Shown piece after piece: positions 32,888-41,143 of a DNA stretch of 53,193 nt. The DNA comes from Variovorax sp. IB41 (lineage in GTDB: Bacteria > Pseudomonadota > Gammaproteobacteria > Burkholderiales > Burkholderiaceae_C). The notes under the pieces are model-generated. The model did not search any database. It saw only the letters and a program-made list of their open reading frames with translations, and was not told the origin of the DNA. Location: NCBI RefSeq assembly GCF_016405905.1, contig NZ_JAEFCB010000032.1, positions 1-53,193 on the forward strand. Reading direction: 5' to 3'. Both the position numbers and the translations under genes were made by a program. How positions within the stretch are numbered: position 1 is the stretch's first letter; every line of letters begins with the position of its first letter.

Positions 32888-34215
32888 TTGTTTCTCCAAT
32901 CATCTGGTTGAAAAAATCCGGGTTTAAACCATGGTATGGGGCTTTGGTGCTGATTAATTTTCATTTGTTCTAATGCGCTCATTCGGTTACTCACGTCACT
33001 TCCGCCTAGAAGATTTTCAAATTCCTGCGTCGTGGAGGTTCCATGTCGACACAGTACGTTGCTTGGCAAAATGTTTAAATCTATAACCCGATGTTCGAGT
33101 TCTCCGAAGACAGGAACAAACGCGCCGCATTTGTAAAGCAAAAACAGCATAAAGCGATTGAGAAATGAACTGGTAGCCCCAAAGGCGTCTCTTATGCTTC
33201 TATTTGTGCCGTTAGGTCCGCCCAGATGTAGATACACTTTTGTGTCTTTTCGCAGCCGATAAGATAATTGTTTTGCAACCTCGGAAACATCGCCAAATTC
33301 TTGCTCAAAGGTGTTGAATAGCTCCGCGATGCCCGTTTTATTCGACTTAATAGACAACAAGTTTAATTCGGCTGCTCTTAGCTCGTTGACGTTTTTGAAA
33401 ATTTCTTTTAGGATTGTTTCTTGTCTAAATCGCTCGATTGTGAGACGAAATAGATCGGTCAGCGCGCCGTCGCCATAACCAGAGAGCAAAATCCTATTTG
33501 CTGAATTCCCTAGGATTGGTTGAGACACCTGTTCATTGCGCCAGTAAGAAATACTCGACTTCCCTTCAGGTGCTTTTTCTAACCCGAAGCCGGTCGCGAT
33601 GACGATCTCATCAAACGTTTCGGTGGTGCCAATGCCGTGGAGAACCGTATAGAAACCGTCAACTTCTTTGGTCTTCTTCCCAACCCACTCTATTCTGCGG
33701 TCGGACACTGAAAGTTTAGTGTGTTCGACGCCTACGATTACATCAAGTCGCGCACTGTGATTTTTATGGACAATGCGGAATTGTGCGAGAATTTTCCCCA
33801 CTACGTCCGATGCCCTGCCGGCTTCCCATCGCATTAATGGAAGGCCAGTGCTTGGCTGATCACTTCCTTTATCTGGCCATTCGTATATATGTGGATGTAT
33901 CCAACGATGGTCTGCGCCTTGCTGAATGGGACACAGGTCCAATCTTTTTTCAAACAAAACTATCTTTGTTTTGCTCGGAAATTTATTTAGCAGACACGCT
34001 GCAGTGGTTAGGCCCGTGATGCCGCCGCCAAGAATTGCGATTTTGGATGGAAATTCTCCTTCCATTTCGCATTTTTGGTGTAGAGCCCACGCAAAGTTGT
34101 GAGCGCGGACCTGTTGATTATATATAGTGACTCCTTTTTCCATTAATCCAATAACATGCACGCCCGGTGCGAGGTTGAAGGTGGATAAGCCGTCGATGGG
34201 GCTGAGTGTTTTCAT
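32884..34215 (-). CDS. FAD/NAD(P)-binding oxidoreductase
   Basis: The 443-aa protein has an N-terminal Rossmann dinucleotide-binding motif (KIAILGGGITGLTTAACLL) and the second flavoprotein motif (EIVIATGFGLEK, about residues 207-218). Between them is HRWIHPHIYEWPDKGS, a segment I associate with uncharacterised bacterial FAD proteins. The C-terminal half has no recognised domain. The ATG at 34215 leaves about 100 bp for a divergent promoter; an ATG at 34314 would add 33 residues but start 5 bp from the divergent gene. It is AT-rich and coupled to the GAF-like gene by a 4-bp overlap. The reaction is unknown. Confidence 0.72.
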   Translation of the reverse strand: MKTLSPIDGLSTFNLAPGVHVIGLMEKGVTIYNQQVRAHNFAWALHQKCEMEGEFPSKIAILGGGITGLTTAACLLNKFPSKTKIVLFEKRLDLCPIQQGADHRWIHPHIYEWPDKGSDQPSTGLPLMRWEAGRASDVVGKILAQFRIVHKNHSARLDVIVGVEHTKLSVSDRRIEWVGKKTKEVDGFYTVLHGIGTTETFDEIVIATGFGLEKAPEGKSSISYWRNEQVSQPILGNSANRILLSGYGDGALTDLFRLTIERFRQETILKEIFKNVNELRAAELNLLSIKSNKTGIAELFNTFEQEFGDVSEVAKQLSYRLRKDTKVYLHLGGPNGTNRSIRDAFGATSSFLNRFMLFLLYKCGAFVPVFGELEHRVIDLNILPSNVLCRHGTSTTQEFENLLGGSDVSNRMSALEQMKINQHQSPIPWFKPGFFQPDDWRNK

Positions 34216-34283
34216 GAGAACTTCGTTATTTCGCAGCCAAGCATTTGGTGTGTTAATACTGAAATCACTTCGCTGACTGCAGT

Positions 34284-34311
34284 TTGTAGAAAATTCTAAT
34301 AAGTGTAAAAT
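34284..34311 (+). promoter_or_regulatory. Candidate promoter of the YunG-like gene
   Basis: TTGTAG (34284-34289) and TAAAAT (34306-34311) are separated by 16 nt, and the downstream ATG is only 8 nt further on. If real, the message would be almost leaderless, which fits the absence of a ribosome binding site. The region is AT-rich, so a chance match is quite possible. Confidence 0.3.
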
Positions 34312-34319
34312 CATACCGC

Positions 34320-34760
34320 ATGTCTACCGAACTCCCATCCCATTTAGTGCAAGGTCTAACTCTCTTGCGAGACGCTTTGGCCGTGGTGTTCCGTCCAGAC
34401 ACTGCGGTGCCGGGTTCCGGTGGCGAGACGCCTAGCGCAGGGCACTGCGCCGCCGTCGCCGTCATTGTTCGAGCGGAATTCGGCGGCGATTTTGTCAGCG
34501 CGAACGTACACGGGCAAAGTCATTGGTTCAATCGAATTTATTTCGAGTCTCAGTTGTTTGACGTTGACTTGACCGGAGATCAATTTGGATTTCCTTCAGT
34601 TCGCTTTGGTCCGAGTGGGTCGATTTTTGCAGAAGTGCGCACGCGCGGTGAACGCCAACTCAGTTCTGAAACTTTGCAACGAGCGTTGGTGTTGGCGCGC
34701 AGGGCAAATCGATTTCTCGCAGCTGAAAAGATAGCACTGTTTATTTCGGGGCGGACTTAA
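34320..34760 (+). CDS. YunG-like papain-fold family protein
   Basis: The 146-aa product resembles the YunG family: a cysteine in a helix start (SAGHCAAVAVIVRAEFGGD, C43), a histidine in GQSHWFNRI (H68) and an acidic stretch (LFDVDLTGDQFG, D81/D83). The spacing suggests a Cys-His-Asp papain-like or C39-like fold. Function is unknown; a peptidase, amidase or non-catalytic role are all possible. No ribosome binding site is visible, so translation may be leaderless. It is divergent from the FAD/GAF pair and part of the same AT-rich block. Confidence 0.6.
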   Translation: MSTELPSHLVQGLTLLRDALAVVFRPDTAVPGSGGETPSAGHCAAVAVIVRAEFGGDFVSANVHGQSHWFNRIYFESQLFDVDLTGDQFGFPSVRFGPSGSIFAEVRTRGERQLSSETLQRALVLARRANRFLAAEKIALFISGRT

Positions 34761-35358
34761 AATTTGATTGTTATTGCGCGGATTTTGGTACTCGGTCGGG
34801 TCGGTTGCCTGCATTTAGCTGCTCGGGTGAAGCGAGGCGTATGGGATTACTTTTTGAGAGGAAAAACATTTATTCCGAAAACTTGTGCTGACTTGTTTCA
34901 ATGCAATTTAGACTTTGGGGTCGATAAGTAGATGTTGAATGCAGCGGACGTCTCGAGGAGACCCCTGGCCATCACCGGCGCTTCCCGATTCCCTGGCGCA
35001 CGCGTGGCGGACGGGCGAGGGAGGAATCGGAGATTTCTTGGCCTTCGCTAGCCCTTGTCCCCAGTTGGATCTCCGCTTACTTCGTGACTGCGCCCCTCGC
35101 GAGTAAGCCCACTCGGTCGAGCCGACAAAACGAAGATCTTGGTCGACCCTTTCCGAGGTCTACGTAAGTCCCGCCATGTTGCTCTTCCGACAACTGATCT
35201 GCGGGTCAGTCATTCCTTGAAGAAGAGTAGTTGCCCGGGTTGGAGGCTAGACTTCTATTTTTCGGCTAGGAGCCAACACCGGCAGGTAGTCCGATTCGAT
35301 CCTCTACAGTAGCCTCCGGCTTCCATCTGACATTTTCTTTGGCGCTGGGCTTTACACC
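34761..35358. other. 598-bp gap without a recognisable gene
   Basis: The base composition shifts from AT-rich to GC-rich near 34950, marking a junction between two acquired blocks. CCGATTCC (34985-34992) is an inverted repeat of GGAATCGG (35023-35030) with a 30-bp spacer. No open frame with coding character was found on either strand. The promoter of the downstream NTPase-Mrr gene should lie here, but I cannot place it. Confidence 0.4.
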
Positions 35359-36462
35359 ATGGACTGGTCCGCATACGCAGTCGATCGTCGGTTCACCGGC
35401 CGCAGACGCGAACTTGATCTGCTTGCGCAGGAATTTTTCAACGCTGGGTCGAGAGTAGTCGCGATCACGGGAGGCCTCGGCATCGGAAAGACGGCGTTGG
35501 CGATGATGTTTGCGCAAACCCATATCAAGGCGTTTCCTGCGGGCACATATCACATACATACCTCTCCTTTCGAGCCGCTCAGAAACACCGTTGACTCTCA
35601 TGTCTCACATCCTTCGTCTCCGTATCTTTTGATACTTGATGAAATGGCGGGCCAACGGGCGCACCAGCAATACCAAGAACTTGCTGAACTTCGTCGAACT
35701 CGACCGTCAGCCCGATTCATCTGCATTGCAAGAGGATTGGATTGGTCCGATCAAGCAGATCTCACTTTACGACTGGGAGGCCTGATCGATTCCGATCTCC
35801 ATGAGTTGCTGGAAAAGCTCGGCTTTCCGTCAGACGTTGCTCGCGGAACGACTGATCGCTTCGGAGGCAGTCCACTTTTTGCGCAGATGGTTGCAGACAG
35901 TTTTAAGACGACAACAATGAGCCCGCGTGAGGTGATCGAGCGCCTGACTGCCTTCTACTACTCTGGCTTGCTTGGGCCGGATGGTCGGTCCCTCGGTGAG
36001 GGAACTAGTGGAGAGATCCAGATCGTCTCCGACCTTCGATCTGTCTCGGGCGACCTTCTTGCGAGAGCACATGCCAATCCCAAATTGCTGTACGATATTT
36101 CGCCGCGGCGATTTGAGGAGTTCGTTGCAGACCTGCTTGAACGTTTGGGATACAAGGTGACGCTCACCCCGGCCTCAAAGGATGGCGGCAAAGACATCTT
36201 TGCTGCGAAAAAGGACGACCTCGGCACGTTCTTGTACTTTGTTGAATGCAAAAAGTACGCGCCGGACAATAGGGTGGGCGTCAAACTGATCCGAGAACTC
36301 AACGGAGTAGTGCAGGCGGAGCGTGCAACAGCTGGAATTCTTGCGACAACCTCTTTCTTCACCCGGGGAGCGAAAGCGTTTCAAGAGCGCCTCTCAAATC
36401 AGATCAGTTTGAAGGACTACCTCGGGCTTCAGGAATGGATGTCGAAGGCGACCAAGCAGTAA
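35359..36462 (+). CDS. NTPase-Mrr nuclease fusion protein
   Basis: The 367-aa protein joins an N-terminal NB-ARC/STAND-like NTPase (FTGRRRELDLLAQEF, then Walker A GGLGIGKT with K44, and Walker B YLLILDEMAG near residues 89-98) to a C-terminal Mrr-type restriction nuclease (about residues 245-350). The nuclease motif is complete: GGKDIFA with D279 and VECKKYA with E296 and K298. Mrr enzymes cut DNA, often when it is modified or foreign. The order (NTPase first, nuclease last) and the lack of a long repeat sensor differ from Avs-type STAND proteins. It stands alone. A defence role is inferred from domains and neighbours. Confidence 0.82.
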   Translation: MDWSAYAVDRRFTGRRRELDLLAQEFFNAGSRVVAITGGLGIGKTALAMMFAQTHIKAFPAGTYHIHTSPFEPLRNTVDSHVSHPSSPYLLILDEMAGQRAHQQYQELAELRRTRPSARFICIARGLDWSDQADLTLRLGGLIDSDLHELLEKLGFPSDVARGTTDRFGGSPLFAQMVADSFKTTTMSPREVIERLTAFYYSGLLGPDGRSLGEGTSGEIQIVSDLRSVSGDLLARAHANPKLLYDISPRRFEEFVADLLERLGYKVTLTPASKDGGKDIFAAKKDDLGTFLYFVECKKYAPDNRVGVKLIRELNGVVQAERATAGILATTSFFTRGAKAFQERLSNQISLKDYLGLQEWMSKATKQ

Positions 36463-36499
36463 AGTGCCGGGTTGCGAGACTCACAGAAAAAGCCGATTC

Positions 36500-36890
36500 G
36501 GCCGCACAGCACCCAACCACGAACTGCGTCTGGTTTGGGGCCTGCTGACCATAGAGCACTTCGCGAGACAGAGGGCGCCTCGCACATCATTGCCAATGGC
36601 AAGGTTCCCTCGGTGATCGCAACGAATCTGAACTTCACACCGACTCCGTTGGCCAAGCAGTCTGCCGCCTCTTTCAACAGGTCACGCTCCATGCGCGGCT
36701 TTGCGTTCTTCTTCCTCAAACACTGCAACGCAGTTGTTAGGGCTTCACACGCTCCGTCCAGCAAAGGCCTGCTGTGGCTCGACCGCAGCCTCGAGCACCC
36801 ACTTGCGTAACATGTTCTCGTGCACATCGAGGTCGCGTGCAGACTGCGTCACCGGCACGCCCCCGTTCCCTTCACCACTTGAGTGCTTCA
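36500..36890 (-). pseudogene. IS3-family transposase remnant
   Basis: On the minus strand, GNGGVPVTQSARDLDVHENM and RKWVLEAAVEPQQAFAG (about 36770-36890) match the OrfA helix-turn-helix region of IS3-type elements. After a frameshift, PRMERDLLKEAADCLANGVG (about 36650-36700) matches the leucine-zipper end of OrfA. Then VKFRFVAITEGTLPLAMMCE and PSVSRSALW (about 36550-36640) match the start of OrfB. Everything after that is missing. No terminal inverted repeats were found. This is a short, dead fragment. Confidence 0.75.
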
Positions 36891-37024
36891 AGCTTGAACT
36901 TTCGGCTGAATTGCCCTCTCCTTCATGAGCCGCGTCCGATTTAATTTCACTACTTGACAAAGTGTCCTTGAGATCAGCGAAGCCCATTGCAGCACCGGCA
37001 GCATGTTGCGGAGGCCTCTGCGCG

Positions 37025-37387
37025 TTATTGGTGGCTACGGGGTTTTTCCGACGAGGCGCCAAGAACTGCCTGATTTGAGCGTCGCAACTCGCCGCCTTTC
37101 CACGAGGGCGCCAACGTCTCCTTGATTCCTTCGAACAGAGTGGGGAGAGTGATTTTCAAGCAAAAGCACAGCGTGGCCAGCGTCAACAGCGAAGGGTTGA
37201 TGTGTCCTCGTTCTATCTTGGAGATGCGCGAGCGCTCCACCTCCGCATCGAAGGCCAGTTCAACTTGCGTGAGTCCCGCCTGTTCGCGGAAATACCTCAG
37301 GTTTCGCCCGAGAGCCAGGGTCACTGCGTTGGGCAACGTGCCCCGCGCAATGCCAGATGGCGTCTTGGTTCGTATGCCTGCAGTCAT
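37025..37387 (-). CDS. XRE-family helix-turn-helix regulator
   Basis: The 120-aa protein has a Cro/C1-type domain at about residues 25-80: LGRNLRYFREQAGLTQVELAF, ERSRISKIERGHINPSLLTL. A short C-terminal tail without a recognised domain follows. The start is taken as the ATG at 37387; a GTG at 37393 would add two residues. It is divergent from the XRE-cupin gene across a 179-bp region holding a long inverted repeat, so it may control itself and its neighbour, or the transfer genes. Family assignment is firm; targets are inference. Confidence 0.85.
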   Translation of the reverse strand: MTAGIRTKTPSGIARGTLPNAVTLALGRNLRYFREQAGLTQVELAFDAEVERSRISKIERGHINPSLLTLATLCFCLKITLPTLFEGIKETLAPSWKGGELRRSNQAVLGASSEKPRSHQ

Positions 37388-37437
37388 GCTCACTGCAGGC
37401 TCGCCGAATGTGCTTATGGAGGAAACGTCTTAAACGA

Positions 37438-37488
37438 CACATAATCTTGCTGTGCATGTTTTTAAGAACACAGTGCAGCAACTATGTG
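37438..37488. promoter_or_regulatory. Inverted-repeat operator candidate between divergent XRE genes
   Basis: CACATA (37438-37443) pairs with TATGTG (37483-37488) and TTGCTG (37447-37452) pairs with CAGCAA (37476-37481), giving a nested, nearly symmetric 51-bp element. Its position between two divergent regulator genes suggests an operator recognised by one or both. Confidence 0.5.
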
Positions 37489-37566
37489 GAACCAGATCAG
37501 CAACCTTCCCATTCAACGTCACCAGCGACGTCTTAACGGCGGTCTGCGCGTGACCAGCGGGGGCGT

Positions 37567-38238
37567 ATGACGCGCAAACAGGCCGCCTCGCCCTTGCCCA
37601 CGGCCCGCCCCCTGCGGTTGCCGATCTCGGTGACGCGCAGTCGGCCGAGGAAACCCGCACCTGTCGTGCGCAGCCTGTCCGCCGCGCGCATTGGCGTGCA
37701 GGTGAGGGCGCTGCGCATGGCGGCCGACGTGTCCGCCGGCCAACTGGCAAAGGTCTCGGGGATTTCCCCCTCGCTGCTCTCGCGTATCGAGCGAGGTTTG
37801 GTTTCACCTTCGGTGGAGACCTTGGAGCGTCTCGCGCAGGGCTTGCATGTGCCGACGTCGCGTTTCTTCAGTGACCAAGCGCGCCGCGCGGACTTCTGCC
37901 ACGTGCGCGCAGGGCGGGGGGCGGTGGTCGACCGCATCGGTGCGGTGGCGGACTACCGCTACGAGTTGCTGGGCCACTTGCTGTCGGGCAATTTGTTCGT
38001 CGAGCCCTACATGGTTACGCTGCTGCCCGGGGCTGATCCCTACGTGACCTTTCAGCATCCGGGCCTCAAGTTCCTGTACTTCCTGTCCGGCGAGGTTACC
38101 TACCGCTACGGCGCAAAGACAGTCGCGGTGGCGGCTGGGGATTCGTTGCTGTTCGATGCGACTGCGCTTCACGGCATCGAGACGATTCGGGTGCGTCCAG
38201 TGTCCTACCTGTCAGTGGTGTTTACGCTGCGGGAGTGA
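37567..38238 (+). CDS. XRE-family regulator with C-terminal cupin domain
   Basis: The 223-aa protein has an N-terminal basic, Pro-rich segment (1-40), a Cro/C1-type HTH (about 42-97, with VRALRMAADVSAGQLAKVSG and SLLSRIERGLVSPSVETLER), and a C-terminal cupin domain (about 140-220, with QHPGLKFLYFLSGEVTYRYG and AGDSLLFDATALHGIE). HTH-cupin proteins usually regulate metabolic genes by sensing a small ligand. Here it precedes the mobilization genes, so control of transfer is possible. The start is the ATG at 37567; the first 40 residues could also be dispensable. Confidence 0.88.
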   Translation: MTRKQAASPLPTARPLRLPISVTRSRPRKPAPVVRSLSAARIGVQVRALRMAADVSAGQLAKVSGISPSLLSRIERGLVSPSVETLERLAQGLHVPTSRFFSDQARRADFCHVRAGRGAVVDRIGAVADYRYELLGHLLSGNLFVEPYMVTLLPGADPYVTFQHPGLKFLYFLSGEVTYRYGAKTVAVAAGDSLLFDATALHGIETIRVRPVSYLSVVFTLRE

Positions 38239-38488
38239 GTGCTGAAGCCGGCGTTTCAGTCGAAGCTCAATGGTCATGCGGCACCCTTTGACGACTGACA
38301 CCGACGAGCCAGGTAGAGATTTCGCACCCGCCCACCGCAGCAAGATCTGCGCGCATCGTACAAGTCCCGCGGCGCTGTTCAGGGCAATCTGCGAAGTTTT
38401 GACGCTTTCGCGTTCGGGCGAGACTGGGGTTTGGTTGGATGATCGCTCGTGAATTCGCTGCACTTGGTCCGCTTTGCCTGCCTCATCA

Positions 38489-38508
38489 ATGTTCGGCGTG
38501 CCGAACAT
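38489..38508. repeat. Perfect palindrome upstream of the mobilization genes
   Basis: ATGTTCGGC (38489-38497) is a perfect inverted repeat of GCCGAACAT (38500-38508) with a 2-bp centre. A near-identical 16-bp palindrome lies inside the mobC-like gene (39083-39098). It may bind a dimeric relaxosome or regulatory protein. Confidence 0.55.
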
Positions 38509-38615
38509 CGATGGAGATCTCGGAACTGCAAATCGGCGGCAGCTTTTGGGGCGACAACAGGATGCGTCGAGCTAGACGCCGAAATTCCCGGGGTAGAGTC
38601 CTTGTGCGGTGATGA

Positions 38616-38637
38616 GGGCAGGATAGACTGACGTCAG
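38616..38637 (-). other. oriT: Putative origin of transfer: IncP-like nic core and adjacent palindrome
   Basis: The minus strand at 38616-38626 reads CTATCCTGCCC, identical to the core nic sequence of IncP/RP4, where MOBP relaxases cut after TATCCTG. The cut here would fall between 38618 and 38619 on the minus strand. CTGACGTCAG, a perfect palindrome (38628-38637), lies 5' of it on the nicked strand, where an accessory-protein site is expected. It sits 27 bp upstream of the mobC-like gene and its relaxase partner. Confidence 0.7.
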
Positions 38638-38663
38638 ACATTGTTTACTGCAACGGAGTTGCA

Positions 38664-39245
38664 ATGACCAAGACCTCTCTATCAAGCCGTGTGATAGCCA
38701 CCCGGGTACCACCCGAGACGAGGGCGGGCTTCGCCGCACTGGCGGCGCGGCATCATCTCAGTGCGTCGACTCTGCTCGCGAAGATGGTCGACGAGGTACT
38801 CAAGACCAACGCCGAAATCTCGCTGGGCTCGGGTGTCCAACGCTCCCTACGCGAAACCGAAAGCGGCATTGGCGTGGCGGATCGCATCACGCTGCGGCTT
38901 CGCAGGGGCGATAGAGCGCTTGCGGCCGGACGAGCCCGTTCGCGTGGAATGAAGACAGGCAGCTACCTGGCCCTGCTGATCCACAACCATGTGCGTGACG
39001 CCGCAGTGCTGCCCCCGAACGAACTGGATCACATCAAAGTGACCAACGCCCGGCTGGCTGCGCTGGGACGGCAGCTTCGAACGTTCGGCATGCCGAACAC
39101 TCTGCCGGAGCCGGTGGCACCGGACCTGGGCGAAGCCATCGCGACGGTCCGGCGGGAAGTCGAGAAGGCACGCGAAGCCATGGCAGCTGTCTTGCGCCGC
39201 AACCTCATCAGTTGGGAGACCGGCGGTGGGAGTTCTCATGTCTGA
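38664..39245 (+). CDS. MobC-like relaxosome accessory protein
   Basis: The 193-aa protein has an N-terminal segment (IATRVPPETRAGFAALAARH, then LSASTLLAKMVDEVLK) suggesting a ribbon-helix-helix or related DNA-binding fold. The middle and C-terminal part (YLALLIHNHVRD, LDHIKVTNARLAALGRQLRTF) resembles MobC/TraJ-type accessory proteins that help the relaxase open oriT. The ATG follows GGAG by 7 nt. The last codons overlap the relaxase start by 8 bp, the usual coupling. A 16-bp palindrome lies within its coding sequence. Confidence 0.72.
   Translation: MTKTSLSSRVIATRVPPETRAGFAALAARHHLSASTLLAKMVDEVLKTNAEISLGSGVQRSLRETESGIGVADRITLRLRRGDRALAAGRARSRGMKTGSYLALLIHNHVRDAAVLPPNELDHIKVTNARLAALGRQLRTFGMPNTLPEPVAPDLGEAIATVRREVEKAREAMAAVLRRNLISWETGGGSSHV
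39083..39098. repeat. 16-bp palindrome inside the mobC-like gene
   Basis: GTTCGGCATGCCGAAC is perfectly self-complementary and differs from the core of the upstream palindrome (38491-38506) at one central base. Two near-identical palindromes 592 bp apart, bracketing oriT and most of the mobC-like gene, suggest a shared DNA-binding protein. Confidence 0.5.
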
Positions 39246-40344
39246 ACATATAGCGCGCGCAGGCCAAAGCAGCCGTGGCCCCGCCGGTGTGCCGCGCGAC
39301 ATGGCGCTGGACATCGTGAGCTACGGTCGGCGGGGCCCCGGCGGCAGGTTGCGCCTCGGAGCCGACCAGATCGCGCAGATCCAGCGCACGGTGGGCCGTA
39401 CGCCCGAGGTGATGGTGAAGGTCTCCGGCGGCGGACGGGACGTTGGCGGCGTCGAGGCCCATCTGCGCTACATCGGCCGGCACGGCAAGCTGGAGTTGGA
39501 GACCGACGAGGGGTTGGCGCAACAGGGCCGAGGGGCGGCCAGGGAAATCGTGACCGACTGGCAGCTCGAACTTTGCAGAAGCCAGTACAAGCCGAAACCC
39601 GCTCAGGGGCAGAAGGACACGCGCGCGAAGCTGGTCCACAACATCGTCATGTCCATGCCCGCCGGTACGCCGCCGGACAAGGTGCTGGCGGCGGCGCGCG
39701 TGTTCGCGCGCGAGAACTTCGCGCTGCAATATCGCTACGCCATGGTGCTGCACACCGATCAGCCGCACCCGCATGTGCATCTGGTGGTCAAGTGCGAGCA
39801 CGAGTTCGAGCCCGACAAGCGCCTCTACATCCGAAAAGAAACGCTGCGCCAGTGGCGCGAGCAATTCGCCGCGCTGATGCGTGAGCAGGGCGTGGCGGCC
39901 AATGCCACACCGCGCCAAGTGCGAGGGCAGACCCGCAAGCCGTACAGGGACGCGATCCACCATCGGCTTAGAGAACTGCGGGCGTTCGGGCAACTGCCGG
40001 CCAGCGACCGGGCCAAGCTTCGGCCGCCGAAGACTTCGACCTTCATGCGCGCCAAGCTGGACAACGTGCTTCAGGAATTAAAGACAAAGCAAGGCACCCT
40101 GGATGCCGGCAAAGAGACCATGCAGCGCACGCGGCAGGAGGTGATGGCGGGCTGGCACGCAGTTACGGATGCGCTTCGAAGTCAGGGCCAGGCCGAGTTG
40201 GCCGACCGGGTGAAGCGCTTCGTCGCGCGCATGCCGGCTGTGCAGACTGATGCGCAGCGATTGGCGGATCGATGGAGGGAGACAGAGAGAAGTCGAACGC
40301 CGGAGCGCGCGGATGCCGACTCGTTTAGACCACGTGTCCGATGA
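39238..40344 (+). CDS. MOBP-type relaxase (mobilization nuclease)
   Basis: The relaxase nicks oriT and leads the DNA strand into the recipient. The 368-aa product has the N-terminal VKVSGGGRDVGGVEAHLRYI segment with Y78 as candidate nucleophile, and the metal-binding motif HTDQPHPHVH (H172, D174, H177, H179, H181), the HxDxxHxHxH form of MOBP enzymes. The C-terminal part is basic and helical. There is no helicase or primase domain. The ATG at 39238 follows GGGAG by about 5 nt. With no type IV secretion genes in the island, transfer must use a helper element. Confidence 0.9.
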   Translation: MSEHIARAGQSSRGPAGVPRDMALDIVSYGRRGPGGRLRLGADQIAQIQRTVGRTPEVMVKVSGGGRDVGGVEAHLRYIGRHGKLELETDEGLAQQGRGAAREIVTDWQLELCRSQYKPKPAQGQKDTRAKLVHNIVMSMPAGTPPDKVLAAARVFARENFALQYRYAMVLHTDQPHPHVHLVVKCEHEFEPDKRLYIRKETLRQWREQFAALMREQGVAANATPRQVRGQTRKPYRDAIHHRLRELRAFGQLPASDRAKLRPPKTSTFMRAKLDNVLQELKTKQGTLDAGKETMQRTRQEVMAGWHAVTDALRSQGQAELADRVKRFVARMPAVQTDAQRLADRWRETERSRTPERADADSFRPRVR

Positions 40345-41143
40345 TGGGTGGAGTCGTCGAGCCATAGCGGGTCGCGATCCAGTGGTGTGTGGGCCGCCGG
40401 GTGCGGGGCGGTCAACTTCACTGCATGTCGAACGAGGATCATGCGGAACGCATGCGAATAATGCGATGTCCGGGCTTATTGAGCACCCCGTAGTCGATAT
40501 CGTCTTGCGTCGAGCGACCTTGGACGTTCTCGAAGCATTTGCGCGCAGGATGGTGAGCTTGGATGCCTGCTTCTCGTCCGCGTATCGCTGCGATTGGCCG
40601 GGCGGTGATGTGGCTCACAACAGCGACGTATGTCGTTCGGCGATCTTCTGCAGGGTTGCCGCATTGATACTGTGACGGTGTTGTCGTCTGAGCGTGGTCG
40701 TCGACGGGCCCGGGCCAGGCTGTTGACTCCTGTCAAAACTGCCAGTTGTCAGAAGCTCTGAGTCGTCGCACGCTCCGCGCAAATCCATGCGGAAGACGAG
40801 TCTAGAGGGCGCCGGGTTGGCTGTGATTGCCGGGCACTCAGGCGAATGGCGAAGTGGTTGATGCCATCTGAAGCGGGTACGGCAATGAAGACGGCGTGAG
40901 GTGAGCCTGCAACGCTTGCCACGTGCCCTTGCATCGCCAACTCGATCACAAATCCTGTGGGATCGCCAGTGCAGGCTAGATTCAAGGCGAGTTTTTCAAC
41001 ACAATCGGCTGATTGCGGTCACTCGTCTCGCAAAACTGTAAGCCGCCCTGAAACTGGCCTAGCAATCGAAGCGTGATCTAGTCACCGGATGCGGCGTCGC
41101 CGCATGCCTATGCCACACAACATACAAAACTGAGGAGACCAAC
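40345..41143. other. 799-bp region with no convincing gene
   Basis: Several open frames occur on both strands (for example minus 40476-40736 and minus 40749-40985), but none has a ribosome binding site, family motif or consistent coding character. They are probably chance frames or remnants too decayed to name. The last 30 bp hold the GAGGAG ribosome binding site of the HNH gene. Confidence 0.5.

Noticed and set aside
35359..36462. Calling the NTPase-Mrr protein an Avs system
   Set aside because: It is far too short, lacks the C-terminal repeat sensor, and has the nuclease at the opposite end.
40476..40985. Two minus-strand frames after the relaxase gene
   Set aside because: They have no ribosome binding site, no recognisable family and irregular composition, so they are treated as chance frames.
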